Position numbers and translations under genes: made by a program
Source of the DNA: Clostridiales bacterium
GTDB lineage: Bacteria; Bacillota; Clostridia; Christensenellales; UBA1242
DNA length: 64,000 nucleotides
NCBI GenBank assembly: GCA_015069385.1
Contig: SVIS01000004.1
Location: forward strand, 1 to 64,000
Direction of reading: 5' to 3'
The notes under the pieces: generated by a model
Told to the model about the DNA's origin: nothing
Database searches by the model: none
Seen by the model: the letters and a program-made list of their open reading frames with translations, nothing else
Shown: one piece after another, positions 10,101 through 19,894 of the stretch
Layout: every line of letters begins with the position of its first letter
How positions within the stretch are numbered: position 1 is the first letter of the stretch

Positions 10101-13100
10101 GGGCAACTGGATATGAATATTTAGATTCAGCAACATACACATTTGCAGCAAATGTAGGCTATTATATATCTGAAATTAAAGTAGACAATGTAGCATTAAC
10201 ACAAAATGAATTAACTGTAGCAAAAATTAATGGCTATAAATTTACAGACATTTCAGCAAACCATACAATTTCAGTAAGTTTTTCAATAACAAAATTTACA
10301 ATCACAGTAACCCAAGCAGCAAATGGAAGCATAAGTGCGGCACAAAGTAGTTATAACTATGGCACAAATGCAAGTTTTACAATCACACCAAACGCAGGTT
10401 ATAGCATTGAATGTTTAATAATTGATGGAGCCGAATATACAACTGGAACTCTTACAGCATATACATTTACAAACATAACAGCAAATCATACAATCTCAGC
10501 AAAATTTGCAATAAATAGATATACAGTAACAGTAACTCAAGCAGCAAATGGAACCATAAGCGCAGCACAAAGCAGTTATGCATATGGAAGTGAAGCAAGT
10601 TTTACAATCACACCAAACGCAGGTTATAGCATTGAATGTTTAATAATTGATGGAACACAATATACAAATGGAATTCTTACAGCATATACATTCAAAAATA
10701 TAACAGCAAATCATACAATCTCAGCAAAATTTGTAATAAATAAATACACAATCACAGTAACCCAAGCAGCAAATGGCAGCATAAGTGCAGCACAAAGTAG
10801 TTATAACTATGGCACAAATGCAAGTTTTACAATCACACCAAACGCAGGTTATAGCATTGAATGTTTAATAATTGATGGAGCCGAATATACAACCGGAACT
10901 CTTACAGCATATACATTTACAAACATAACAGCAAATCATACAATCTCGGCAAAATTTACTGCGGAATCAACAACAACATACACAGTAAAACACTGGCAAG
11001 AAAGTTTAACTCAAACCGGAGCAACAAAGATTGGTGAAAAGTATTATGTAGAAGTTGAAACAGAAACCAAAACAGGAACAACAGCAACTTATACTCAAGC
11101 AACAGCAAAAACATATACAGGTTTTACAGCAGAACAAATAGAACAACAAGTAATTTTAGGCAATGCAACAACTGTAGTAAATGTTCTATATGCAAGAAAC
11201 ACCTACGAAGTTGTAATATTAACCGACTCAGGTATATTATCAACAACAGGTGCTGGTGAATATAAGTATGGACAAGAAGTAACAGTAACAGCGGAAGTAA
11301 AATCAAGTTACACATGGATGGGTTGGACAAGTGCAAACTCAGGAGTAAATGATAGTACAAATAAATCATACACATTCACAATGCCAATAGGTGCGGTATG
11401 TTTAACAGCCAACACAACAATAGTTGCAACAACATATACATTAACAGCAACAGCAGGCGAGAATGGAACAATAAATCCAGCAGGAACAAGAACTGTTGAA
11501 GCAGGAGATTCAATAACATATACAATCACACCAAATGTAGGTTATGTAATAAAAGATGTAAAAGTAGACAATGTAAGTCAAGGTGTAATAAATACATATG
11601 CGTTTACAGAAATAGATAATAATCATACAATATATGTAGAATTTGAAATAATTAAATTTACAATCACAGTAACCCAAGCAGCAAATGGAACTATAAGTGC
11701 AGCACAAAGTAGTTATAACTATGGCACAAATGCAAGTTTTACAATCACACCAAACGCAGGTTATAGCATTGAATGTTTAATAATTGATGGAGCCGAATAC
11801 ACAACTGGAACACTTACAACATATACATTTACAAACATAACAGCAAATCATACAATCTCGGCAAAATTTACTGCGGAATCAACAACAACATACACAGTAA
11901 AACACTGGCAAGAAAGTTTAACCGAAACCGGAGCAACAGAGATTGCTGGAAAGTATTATGTAGAAGTTGAAACAGAAACCAAAACAGGAACAACAGCAAC
12001 TTATACTCAAGCAACAGCAAAAACATATACAGGTTTTACAGCAGAACAAATAGAACAACAAGTAATTTTAGGCAATGCAACAACTGTAGTAAATGTTCTA
12101 TATGCAAGAAACACCTACGAAGTTGTATTAGTAAACGATGGTGGGCTAGAAAGCATAACAGGTGCTGGTAAATACAAATTTGGTCAAGCAGTAACGGTAA
12201 CCGCCACATTAAAACAAGACTATTTATGGAATAAATGGGCAACTGCAAATGCATCATTAGATGATGGTTTAAGCAAAGAATACACGTTTACAATGCCAGC
12301 AGAAAATGTATGCTTAACAGCAACTACAGAAAAATATGAATTTAATGTAATAATAAATCAACCACTAAATGGAACTATAACACCAAATACAAACCAAAAA
12401 GTTGTAGGTGGGTCAAGTTTAACATTACAACTACACGCTAATGCAGGATACACAATTCAATCGTTAATAGTAAATGGAATAGATTGTACCTCTTTAATAG
12501 TTGATAACGAATATGTAATAGAAAATATAGTAGAAAATAAAGAAGTATCAGCAACATTTGCAATATTAACATATCAAATTGTATCAAGTGCGGAAGGCAA
12601 TGGAACAATAAGTCCAGAAGGTACAATAATGTTAAACTACGGAGAAACTAAAACTTATGAATTTACACCAAGTGCTGGTTATAAGGTAAAAGATGTTAAA
12701 GTAGATAATGAAAGTAAAGGTGCATTAACATCATACACATTTGAAAGGGTTAATGCTTCACATACAGTTGTAGTAGAATACGAAGCAATCAAATTAAATG
12801 TGATTACAAATGTAGATGGACAAGGTACAATTACAAGTGCACAATCATTAACAAACATAGCATATGGAGATAGTAGGTTATTAGAAATTGAAGTTGAATC
12901 AGGTTGGGAAATCTACAAGCTTTATATCAACGGAGTGGCAGTAGAAGTACAAGACAATCAAGTAATGTTAAAAAACATAACACAAGATTTAAACGTTCAA
13001 TTGTTAGTAGTACAACCTCAAACAAACGAGGGCAATGGTGGGCTAACAGTAATATTAATAATATTATCAGTTGCAGTTGCAGCAGGAGTAGTTATATTAG

Positions 13101-13366
13101 TTTTAAAGAAACTAAAAACTCGTAGAGCACAATTAAAAGCGCAAGATATGTATGATGAAAAATTAGAAAAATTAATAAAAGAAACATCATTAAGAAAAGA
13201 AAAATTACAACAACAAAACGCAACACAAAAAGTGCAAGAAAAAACTAACACACAAGAAACTCCAAAGGTAAGTGAGACAAAACAAACAGTGCAAACAGAA
13301 CAACAAACTAAAAACGTTGCACATAAGCAACCTCCAAAATTACCACCTAAAAAACCTATGCAATAA
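7142..13366 (+). CDS. Giant secreted/membrane-anchored surface protein: right-handed beta-helix repeats, InlB B-type repeats, MucBP-like repeats, C-terminal TM and cytoplasmic tail
   Basis: Signal peptide; many GGGIYxxxxxTITNCxISNN repeats; FAGWYTEAECETEYTFTTMPANDVTVYAKW; repeated FTITVTQAANGSISAAQSSY modules; VKHWQESLTQTGATKIGEKYYVEVETETKTGTT; TM near the C-terminus. Confidence 0.95.
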   Translation: MKTNKKSLLLLLFVAITVGLCGSFFITVNSNNVVKAETNVAKIYNGSSWTNYTTLESAISAASSGGTIVMLDDYEMQSYITINKNLTIVAQKDSKISAYDQRRGLFYVSSGKTLTLGSAASTYQNISLNNLYLDGDADESYSEEAMIYVAGTLNMYDGVCLQNNINYVSNGGGAIHGTETSIINIYGGKIINNKALKGGGIYSEGVIKIQNCEISNNVATDSDGGGLYTTSEVELINCTISNNVAVSSGGGAYFKYEAYVTNCTITNNNAGKFAGGIYAYSWLDIYGSTVSKNVAQSYGGGIFTLDQFYIDDCQVTNNEAEDGAGIWSEYGAVVTNSSISKNTATGQYGAGGMYVEYFLTITNSAVSYNTGNIGGVSVDGELTMESCELIGNESKENIGGGVYVFGEATITGSLISGNIANGDGGGICIEGTAEITNSTISNNYANDGEGGGIYVESTSTITNCIISNNSSKTNGGGITAGGNLTLTNCTLSKNSAENAGGGIYTGYDLSLNNCTISNNYANGEGGGIWCDGTIFELTDCVISKNETTGCGGGIFTYCGATITNCEINGNKAAVAGGIYHQFEMTIINSIISDNEATSGNGGGIFCDDDLTIQNSTIANNSAASGNGGAIYADYNITITDCEIYNNTAAVGNGGAICILPDYDCTITNCRIYKNSASNGGALYNDCSYPTITNCEFFENTASSNGGAIFSRGIALIQSCNFTKNETINEFGGAIYNTGEMAIKDSSISNNCGNDGGGAIYNVGGLTLENCELLNNKSSCAGAIYDDGGVTIINCTIKNNEADDGNNIFVETDGMLTFEGENLIDGTIETQEPITINSGATFAETINLKATTPTNFISTAIITYKNESDINLDNFNLLNQNYRLALGKTEETKLNVYISNEFIFTYDLNYEAEPITQTYEYGATLTKISNPTRTHYVFAGWYTEAECETEYTFTTMPANDVTVYAKWEKATYTITATANAGGTITPSGATGYEYLDSATYTFAANVGYYISEIKVDNVALTQNELTVAKINGYKFTDISANHTISVSFSITKFTITVTQAANGSISAAQSSYNYGTNASFTITPNAGYSIECLIIDGAEYTTGTLTAYTFTNITANHTISAKFAINRYTVTVTQAANGTISAAQSSYAYGSEASFTITPNAGYSIECLIIDGTQYTNGILTAYTFKNITANHTISAKFVINKYTITVTQAANGSISAAQSSYNYGTNASFTITPNAGYSIECLIIDGAEYTTGTLTAYTFTNITANHTISAKFTAESTTTYTVKHWQESLTQTGATKIGEKYYVEVETETKTGTTATYTQATAKTYTGFTAEQIEQQVILGNATTVVNVLYARNTYEVVILTDSGILSTTGAGEYKYGQEVTVTAEVKSSYTWMGWTSANSGVNDSTNKSYTFTMPIGAVCLTANTTIVATTYTLTATAGENGTINPAGTRTVEAGDSITYTITPNVGYVIKDVKVDNVSQGVINTYAFTEIDNNHTIYVEFEIIKFTITVTQAANGTISAAQSSYNYGTNASFTITPNAGYSIECLIIDGAEYTTGTLTTYTFTNITANHTISAKFTAESTTTYTVKHWQESLTETGATEIAGKYYVEVETETKTGTTATYTQATAKTYTGFTAEQIEQQVILGNATTVVNVLYARNTYEVVLVNDGGLESITGAGKYKFGQAVTVTATLKQDYLWNKWATANASLDDGLSKEYTFTMPAENVCLTATTEKYEFNVIINQPLNGTITPNTNQKVVGGSSLTLQLHANAGYTIQSLIVNGIDCTSLIVDNEYVIENIVENKEVSATFAILTYQIVSSAEGNGTISPEGTIMLNYGETKTYEFTPSAGYKVKDVKVDNESKGALTSYTFERVNASHTVVVEYEAIKLNVITNVDGQGTITSAQSLTNIAYGDSRLLEIEVESGWEIYKLYINGVAVEVQDNQVMLKNITQDLNVQLLVVQPQTNEGNGGLTVILIILSVAVAAGVVILVLKKLKTRRAQLKAQDMYDEKLEKLIKETSLRKEKLQQQNATQKVQEKTNTQETPKVSETKQTVQTEQQTKNVAHKQPPKLPPKKPMQ
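10741..11213 (+). repeat. Intragenic long repeat, copy 1 (about 470 bp)
   Basis: Near-identical to 11653-12125 at constant offset 912 bp. Confidence 0.9.
11653..12125 (+). repeat. Intragenic long repeat, copy 2
   Basis: Near-identical to 10741-11213; the VTQAANG module also recurs at about 10292-10508 and, more diverged, 10517-10730. Confidence 0.9.
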
Positions 13367-13375
13367 AAATAAAAA

Positions 13376-13409
13376 ACAAAAAAGGAAATGAACCTCATTT
13401 CCTTTTTTG
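13376..13409 (+). terminator. Rho-independent terminator
   Basis: AAAAAAGGAAATGA-ACC-TCATTTCCTTTTTT. Confidence 0.8.
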
Positions 13410-13574
13410 TATTAAAAATAATTAATAAAATAAAAAAATGTTATAGTTTTTTCAATATATGATTAATTTAAAATAATAATTTTTAAATTTAATGCAAATT
13501 TTAAACTCAATAAAAAGATACAATATACAATAACATATTTAACCAAACCTAAATAATTTTCATATAACAAGAGT

Positions 13575-14039
13575 ATGGAAAAATTAATAATAAAACCAAA
13601 TGGCTATTACGAAGGAATTATTAAAAGTTTATATGCTGGCAACGAGGGCGAAATTTTAACTTTCTTGCAAGAAATGTATCAGGCAAATCTTGTTTTTCCG
13701 TTTGAAAAGCAGCAGTACGAATTTTTGCAAAAGCTTTTTACTGATGATATTGAACATACTAAGCGACTGGCTGAAATTTTAGTGCTTATGGGTGCTGACC
13801 CAAAATTGATTAATACTCAAAATATTTGGCTTTCGGGTAAAAGCATTGATTATGTTAAAAGTTATAAGCAAATTTTATATACAAATTTAGAATTAAAAGA
13901 AAAAATTATTATAGATTACAAAACAGCACTTAATAAAATATCAGATAATAATATCAATTTAATTTTATCGTTAAACTTAGAAGATGAAATATTACATAAA
14001 AATATGATAATAAGGCAAATAGAAAAATTAAAATATTAA
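13575..14039 (+). CDS. Hypothetical protein
   Basis: ORF of 154 aa followed by a terminator hairpin (about 14047-14079). Confidence 0.65.
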   Translation: MEKLIIKPNGYYEGIIKSLYAGNEGEILTFLQEMYQANLVFPFEKQQYEFLQKLFTDDIEHTKRLAEILVLMGADPKLINTQNIWLSGKSIDYVKSYKQILYTNLELKEKIIIDYKTALNKISDNNINLILSLNLEDEILHKNMIIRQIEKLKY

Positions 14040-14171
14040 AAATATCAAAAAAATGGGAAATATTTCTCCCATTTTTTTGTTCTATATAAGATTATATTTA
14101 GGCAAAACAAAAAAATAAAAGAATAATAAACTGAAAAAAATAAAAAGATAAAAAATATGACTTAAATTTGC

Positions 14172-14199
14172 TTGACAATTGGCTGGGGGGGGGTAGAAT
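14172..14199 (+). promoter_or_regulatory. Shared family promoter copy 1: TTGACA - 16 bp spacer with G9 - TAGAAT
   Basis: TTGACA 14172-14177, G9 14185-14193, TAGAAT 14194-14199; same block at three other loci. Confidence 0.85.
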
Positions 14200-14232
14200 A
14201 CAAATATATCATTAAAAAGGAGAAAAATGTAA

Positions 14233-15525
14233 ATGAAGAAAAACATTAAATGGCTAATAAATGTAGCAACAATATGCTTGTGCTTGTGTGCAATAGCAAT
14301 AGGTGTATACGCAGCCAAACAAGCGTCCTTGACCGCCACCGGCACAATAGGGTTTACAGCAACTAATGTATACGCAGAAGTAAGCGGACAAACAAGTGGA
14401 GCAGCAGAAGAAGTAACATTTAATAAAATAACAATAGACTCTACAAAAACAGGTAATTCATATACAGATACAACAACATGGTCAGGGAAGAATATAGAGT
14501 TTGATGAAGAAGGAACACCAATAACATTAACTTTTACAATAACAAACTTAGCAACTGATAGAGAGGTTTATGCAAAAGTAACAAGTACAAGTAGTATAAC
14601 TAATGTTAATATGTCAATAAATGGTACAGAAGGTGCTTTAAACAGTGGGTGGTTAACTTTAGGCGCAAACACACAAGGAGCAACAAACTATACTACCGAA
14701 ATAGTAATAGTATTATCAGTAGCAAATACAGATATTTCAGTAAGTGGAAACTATGCTTTTAATCTTGAATTGAATAGCAAAAAACCAGCAACCATGGCTG
14801 ACTTAGTTAAATATGACACAACAAACAACTATTATTATATAGTTATGGGAGAATATGGGGACAACGAAGTACGTTGGAGATATATTTCAGATGTAACAAG
14901 TGGAATAGATAGTGCAACAAAATTTACGCCAAGTTCAACAAATAAACCAAACACTACAACTGGTGCAAAGGGTATGTTTATTTTAGAAACTGTTACAAAT
15001 TCAATGAAATATGCTACTGCACCATATAGTGATGGGGCTCCTGGAAAACCGCCACAATATAATCATACTACAGAGGGTTATACTGATTTAACAATAACTG
15101 ATTATGGTACAAGTGATGTAAGATCATATTTAAATAATGAAACAAATATTTTGGGTAACGATGTAGGAACAATATTTGAAACATTAGGAATAGATGCTAG
15201 CAACGAAGTATATGCAAATATACAAGCAAGGCCTATGACAGACTTTTATGATGCAGTTCCATCACAATTTGAAGGCGAAGAAGATAAATTTTGGATTTTA
15301 TCTAAATCAGAAGCAGAAACATTTTTAAATAATGACTTACCATGGTATGGAACTACTGGCGGAACAACCCACAATATTTATTGGTTGCGTACACCGCTTT
15401 CAGCACATTGGATGTGGTATGTAGCAATATGCCCTGGTGGATCGGAGGTTGTTATAGACGACTGTATGTATTATTATATACAAGATACATTAAACGTTCG
15501 CCCTACATTCATTTTAAATTTTTAA
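14233..15525 (+). CDS. Secreted DGR-target-family protein with lectin-like C-terminus
   Basis: MKKNIKWLINVATICLCLCAIAIGVYAAKQASLTATGTIGFTA N-terminus shared with paralogues; C-terminus IYWLRTPLSAHWMWYVAICPGGSEVVIDDCMYYYIQDTLNVRPTFIL. Confidence 0.88.
   Translation: MKKNIKWLINVATICLCLCAIAIGVYAAKQASLTATGTIGFTATNVYAEVSGQTSGAAEEVTFNKITIDSTKTGNSYTDTTTWSGKNIEFDEEGTPITLTFTITNLATDREVYAKVTSTSSITNVNMSINGTEGALNSGWLTLGANTQGATNYTTEIVIVLSVANTDISVSGNYAFNLELNSKKPATMADLVKYDTTNNYYYIVMGEYGDNEVRWRYISDVTSGIDSATKFTPSSTNKPNTTTGAKGMFILETVTNSMKYATAPYSDGAPGKPPQYNHTTEGYTDLTITDYGTSDVRSYLNNETNILGNDVGTIFETLGIDASNEVYANIQARPMTDFYDAVPSQFEGEEDKFWILSKSEAETFLNNDLPWYGTTGGTTHNIYWLRTPLSAHWMWYVAICPGGSEVVIDDCMYYYIQDTLNVRPTFILNF
15379..15513 (+). 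repeat. VR-like C-terminal region (VR4, putative)
   Basis: WLRTP...NVRPTF framework similar to VR1 protein region, enriched in W/Y/C/M; no direct TR match in window. Confidence 0.4.
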
Positions 15526-15540
15526 TTTAATTTTAAAATA

Positions 15541-15574
15541 CAGCCCTAATGAGTCACTCATTAAGGCTGTTTTA
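15541..15574 (+). terminator. Putative terminator
   Basis: CAGCCcTAATGAG-TCA-CTCATTaAGGCTG followed by TTTT. Confidence 0.7.
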
Positions 15575-15660
15575 ATTAAATAATATTTTTAGTTTTTGTT
15601 TTTTAATATTTTGCCATGTTACGGTAAATTGTTTAATATTAAAAACATGCTTGTTTTTTA

Positions 15661-16814
15661 TTAAATATCTCTTTCGCCTTTTATTCCATCAGCAAAACCG
15701 CAAGGTGCTTTACATTTAAAATCTGGGAATGTGCAACGGCTACCTTTTGCATACTGGCTTAAAAGTTTTGCAAGTTCAGTATCTTTTGTTTCTTCAATAT
15801 ATTTTTTAAGTAAGTTTTTTGTTTTGTCATTAATTTCAAGTTGAGCACAACTGCAAAGACGCTCTTTAAGTTTTAATATAAAGTGTTCAGAAAGGCCACG
15901 TTCATTAATTTTAGCAATTGTTCCTTGTGGTATGTTTTTTGCAACAGAATGTATATCTTCTTGCCATTCGTTTTTAAGTTGTTCATCACTACGTAAAATT
16001 TTTGGAGTAAAAAATTTATCAGTATATAATTTATTTACTTCGTAGAAAAGTGTTCTGTGCCTTTGCGCTTGTGCTAAATATGCAAGGCTTGCTTCGTAAT
16101 TGGTTGAATAAACTGTATCATAAATTGCATTATGTTCTTTGCCAATTTTAAATAAACTTAAACTTCTAAATTTTCCATCATCCATAAGCCTTTCATCAAG
16201 TAAATTATTTTCTTTAGCAAAAGAAATAAATTGTTCAAACGAATCAAATATAGGGGTATAAGGAGAGTTTGAATTTTCTAATTCATCTGACATCCATTTG
16301 CATAAATAGTTTAATTGGCGGTAAGAAATAGTATGTTCCATTGTTGTTAAGGTTTTAACAGAAATTAAATACCTTGCATTTTCTTGAGCAAGTTTTTGCA
16401 CTTTGGCATCACTCATAAAACCTGTAGAATCGGGGTATCTTTCTCTAATTTTCTTTTTAAAAATTTCAACCCATTTATCATATAGTTTTTGTTCTTCAGG
16501 GCTAGGATTCATTTTTGTATATCTAGCAGATTTTTCTGATGTAACATAAACATGTTCATTATTTAATACCATTGCAAAAAGTTTTGGAATGTTTTCTAAA
16601 TTTAATGTTATGTAACCATGTTCAAAAACACTATGATGACCACTGCCCATTGTTTGTTCAATTCTTCTAAGTGTTTTAACATTGTCTTCTGAAACTAATT
16701 CATCAAAAGTTTTTGGCATATAGCAAACACCACCAACTTTTCCACAAAATCATCTAATTCTTCTTTACCAACTTGATAAAAAGGTTTTGTTGAAGCAACT
16801 ACTTTAAAATTCAT
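15661..16814 (-). pseudogene. thyX: Flavin-dependent thymidylate synthase (ThyX)-like, apparently split by a frameshift
   Basis: Main ORF 15661-16719 has SGHHSVFEHGYITLNLENIPKLFAMVLNNEHVYVTSEKSARYTKM; an RBS-preceded ATG at 16814 encodes MNFKVVASTKPFYQVGKEELDDFVEK and a one-base shift near the A4 run (16738-16741) restores ...VGGVCYMPKTFDE. Confidence 0.75.
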
Positions 16815-17076
16815 AATTTTCTCCTTTAATGATTTATAATTTTCCAGTTGAAATTATACTCTAGAAATTTTAAGTTGTAAATAGGCAATTTAAAAAATAA
16901 ATATAAAAATATTAATTAATTACGAATTTTATATTAAAAATTATAAAAATGTGTTTTAATTTTTATTTTAAAGACTTTTTTTGTTTGTAAAAATAAAATG
17001 CTGTTTTTTTGTTTTGTTTTTTTAACAAATTAGTGTAGAATTAAAAAAGAATTTTTAAACTAGAGGTATAAAACAC

Positions 17077-19770
17077 ATGGGACTTTTTTCTAGAGATAGT
17101 AAAGGCGTAAAAAAATTAAAAAAGATTGCAGACCAAGTTGTTGCTTTAGATGCAAAATATTCTGCAATGACAGATGTTGAGTTAAAAAATCAAACTAATA
17201 TTTTAAAAGAACGTTTGGCAAATGGTGAAACACTAGATAAAATTTTGCCTGATGCCTACGCTGTTGTGCGTGAAGCGGCTTATAGAGTTTTGAATATGAA
17301 ACACTTTTATGTTCAAATTATGGGTGGCATTGCTCTTCATCAAGGGCGTATTGCCGAAATGGCAACCGGTGAAGGTAAAACTTTAGTTGCAACACTTCCA
17401 TCTTACCTTAACGCACTTGCAGGCAAGGGCGTGCATGTTGTTACCGTAAACGAATATTTGGCAAAACGTGATGCTGAGCAAATGGGTAAAGTTCACAGAT
17501 TTTTAGGTTTAACTGTTGGTGTATCTATTAGTGGTATGGATGAAACTGCCAAGCGTGCAGCCTATGCTTGTGATATTACATATTCAACAAATAATGAACT
17601 TGGTTTTGATTATTTGCGTGATAACATGGTAAACAGTGCAAATCGCCGTATGCAACGTGGGCACTTTTTTGCTATTGTCGATGAAGTTGATAGCATTTTA
17701 ATTGATGAGGCAAGAACTCCACTTATTATTTCAGGCAAAGGAGTAAAATCTTCTGAAGATTATTATACAGCCCAAAAGTTTGCAAAAACATTAGTGCCAG
17801 AAGAAGATTTTGAAATAGACAAAAAAATTAAAACAATTCATTTAACAGAATCAGGTACCGCTAAAGCGGAAAAATTTTATAAAATTGACAATTTGTCAGA
17901 TGTAAAATATATGGAGTTAAACCATTATATTATGAATGCCTTAAAAGCAAACTATATAATGGTTGCTGATGAAAACTATATTGTTAAAGATGACGAAATT
18001 TTAATTGTTGATGAATTTACTGGTCGTTTAATGAATGGTCGTAGGTTTTCAGATGGCTTACACCAAGCAATTGAGGCTAAAGAGGGTGTTAAAATTAAAG
18101 ATGAAAACAAAACTCTTGCAACAATAACTTTCCAAAACTATTTCCGTTTATATAAAAAACTTAGCGGTATGACAGGTACTGCAAAAACCGAAGAAACTGA
18201 GTTTAATGGTATATATAAATTAGACGTAATTAAAATTCCAACAAACAAACCATGTGTAAGAGTAGACGAGCCAGACATTGTTTACAGAAGCGAAAAGGGT
18301 AAACTTGCGGCAATAATAGAAGAAATTAAAGAACGTCATGAACTTGGTCAACCAATATTAGTTGGTACTGTTAATATTGATAAATCTGAAGAATATTCAA
18401 AAGCACTATCTAGGGCAGGCATTAAACACACGGTTTTAAATGCTAAAAACCATGAAAAAGAAAGTGAAATTGTTGCACAAGCAGGTAGGCTTGGTGCTGT
18501 AACTATTGCAACCAACATGGCTGGTCGTGGTACCGATATTTTGCTTGGTGGTAACCCAGAATTTATGGCTGTTAAAAAAATGGAACAAGAAAAGTTCGAG
18601 CCAGAAGAAATTTCGTTTGCAACAAGTTTTGTATCATCCGATGATGAAAAACTAAACAATGCACGTCAGGTATATAAAAAATATTTACAAGAATTTAAAA
18701 AAATTACTGATGAAGAAAAACAAAAAGTAATACAGGCAGGTGGTTTGCACATTATTGGTACCGAGCGTCATGAATCACGCCGTATCGATAACCAGCTTCG
18801 TGGACGTAGTGGTCGTCAGGGTGACGTTGGAAGTTCTGTTTTCTTCCTATCTCTTGAAGATGATTTAATTGTTCGTTTCGCAGGAACAAAATTGCAGTCA
18901 ATAGCAGATGCATTAAAAATTGATGATTCAACACCAATTCAAATGCGCATGATGGCTCGTCAAATTGAAAGCGCCCAAAAGAAAATTGAGGCTCAGCACT
19001 ATGGTGCACGTAAAACAGTTCTTCGTTTTGATGATGTTATGAATACTCAAAGGGAAATTATTTATAACGAAAGAAACAAAGTGTTAGATGGTGTAGATAT
19101 CCATGACCAAGTACTTCAAATGATACCATCTGTTATTGGCAGAATTATTGACCAACAAGTTGATGCCGATAAACCAAGTTATCAGTGGGATTTAAATGCA
19201 ATAAATATGGGGCTAGAAGACAAACTTTTTCCAAAAGGCACCAACTTAATCACAGAAAAATTTGTTGATGACTTAGATGCCATTGAATTAAAAGAAAAAC
19301 TTGTACAGCACATTACTTCTAGATATCAAGAACTTTGTGATAAAACAAAAGAATTTGGCTTTGACTTTAGCAATATTGAACGTTTTATGTTATTAAGAGT
19401 TGTTGATTCCCTTTGGATGGATCACATTGATGAAATGAGTACGTTAAAGAACGAAATCATTATTCAACAATATGGTCAACATGACCCAGTTTTAATGTAT
19501 AAACAAGAAGGTTTTGAACTTTTTGACCGCATGGTAGAACGTATTCAAGAAGATACTATTGCATTCCTTTTAAATAGCAAAATTGAAATAAAAATGCCAA
19601 AAGAAGTAGCAGAGAAAATGATGAAAGAACACCCAGAACTTGCTGAAAAATATAAACCAGCACAAGTTGTAAATCATACTCCTGTTACCGTTGAAAAACA
19701 ACCAGGTAGAAACGATAAATGCCCTTGCGGAAGTGGTAAAAAATATAAAGACTGCTGTGGTAAAAAGTAA
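17077..19770 (+). CDS. secA: Preprotein translocase subunit SecA
   Basis: MATGEGKTLVATLPSYLNAL, VDEVDSILIDEARTPLIISG, NMAGRGTDILLGGNPEF, GLHIIGTERHESRRIDNQLRGRSGRQGD; C-terminal SEC-C zinc motif CPCGSGKKYKDCCGKK. Confidence 0.99.
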   Translation: MGLFSRDSKGVKKLKKIADQVVALDAKYSAMTDVELKNQTNILKERLANGETLDKILPDAYAVVREAAYRVLNMKHFYVQIMGGIALHQGRIAEMATGEGKTLVATLPSYLNALAGKGVHVVTVNEYLAKRDAEQMGKVHRFLGLTVGVSISGMDETAKRAAYACDITYSTNNELGFDYLRDNMVNSANRRMQRGHFFAIVDEVDSILIDEARTPLIISGKGVKSSEDYYTAQKFAKTLVPEEDFEIDKKIKTIHLTESGTAKAEKFYKIDNLSDVKYMELNHYIMNALKANYIMVADENYIVKDDEILIVDEFTGRLMNGRRFSDGLHQAIEAKEGVKIKDENKTLATITFQNYFRLYKKLSGMTGTAKTEETEFNGIYKLDVIKIPTNKPCVRVDEPDIVYRSEKGKLAAIIEEIKERHELGQPILVGTVNIDKSEEYSKALSRAGIKHTVLNAKNHEKESEIVAQAGRLGAVTIATNMAGRGTDILLGGNPEFMAVKKMEQEKFEPEEISFATSFVSSDDEKLNNARQVYKKYLQEFKKITDEEKQKVIQAGGLHIIGTERHESRRIDNQLRGRSGRQGDVGSSVFFLSLEDDLIVRFAGTKLQSIADALKIDDSTPIQMRMMARQIESAQKKIEAQHYGARKTVLRFDDVMNTQREIIYNERNKVLDGVDIHDQVLQMIPSVIGRIIDQQVDADKPSYQWDLNAINMGLEDKLFPKGTNLITEKFVDDLDAIELKEKLVQHITSRYQELCDKTKEFGFDFSNIERFMLLRVVDSLWMDHIDEMSTLKNEIIIQQYGQHDPVLMYKQEGFELFDRMVERIQEDTIAFLLNSKIEIKMPKEVAEKMMKEHPELAEKYKPAQVVNHTPVTVEKQPGRNDKCPCGSGKKYKDCCGKK

Positions 19771-19894
19771 AAAGAGCCTTACAATTCAAGGATTTGAAAA
19801 TTTTTAAGTGGAAAAATTGTGAAGATTTGTCCAAGCCAAGTATTTTTAAAAGAACATAAAAAATATAAGATAATATAGACTGGGAGATTATTAC

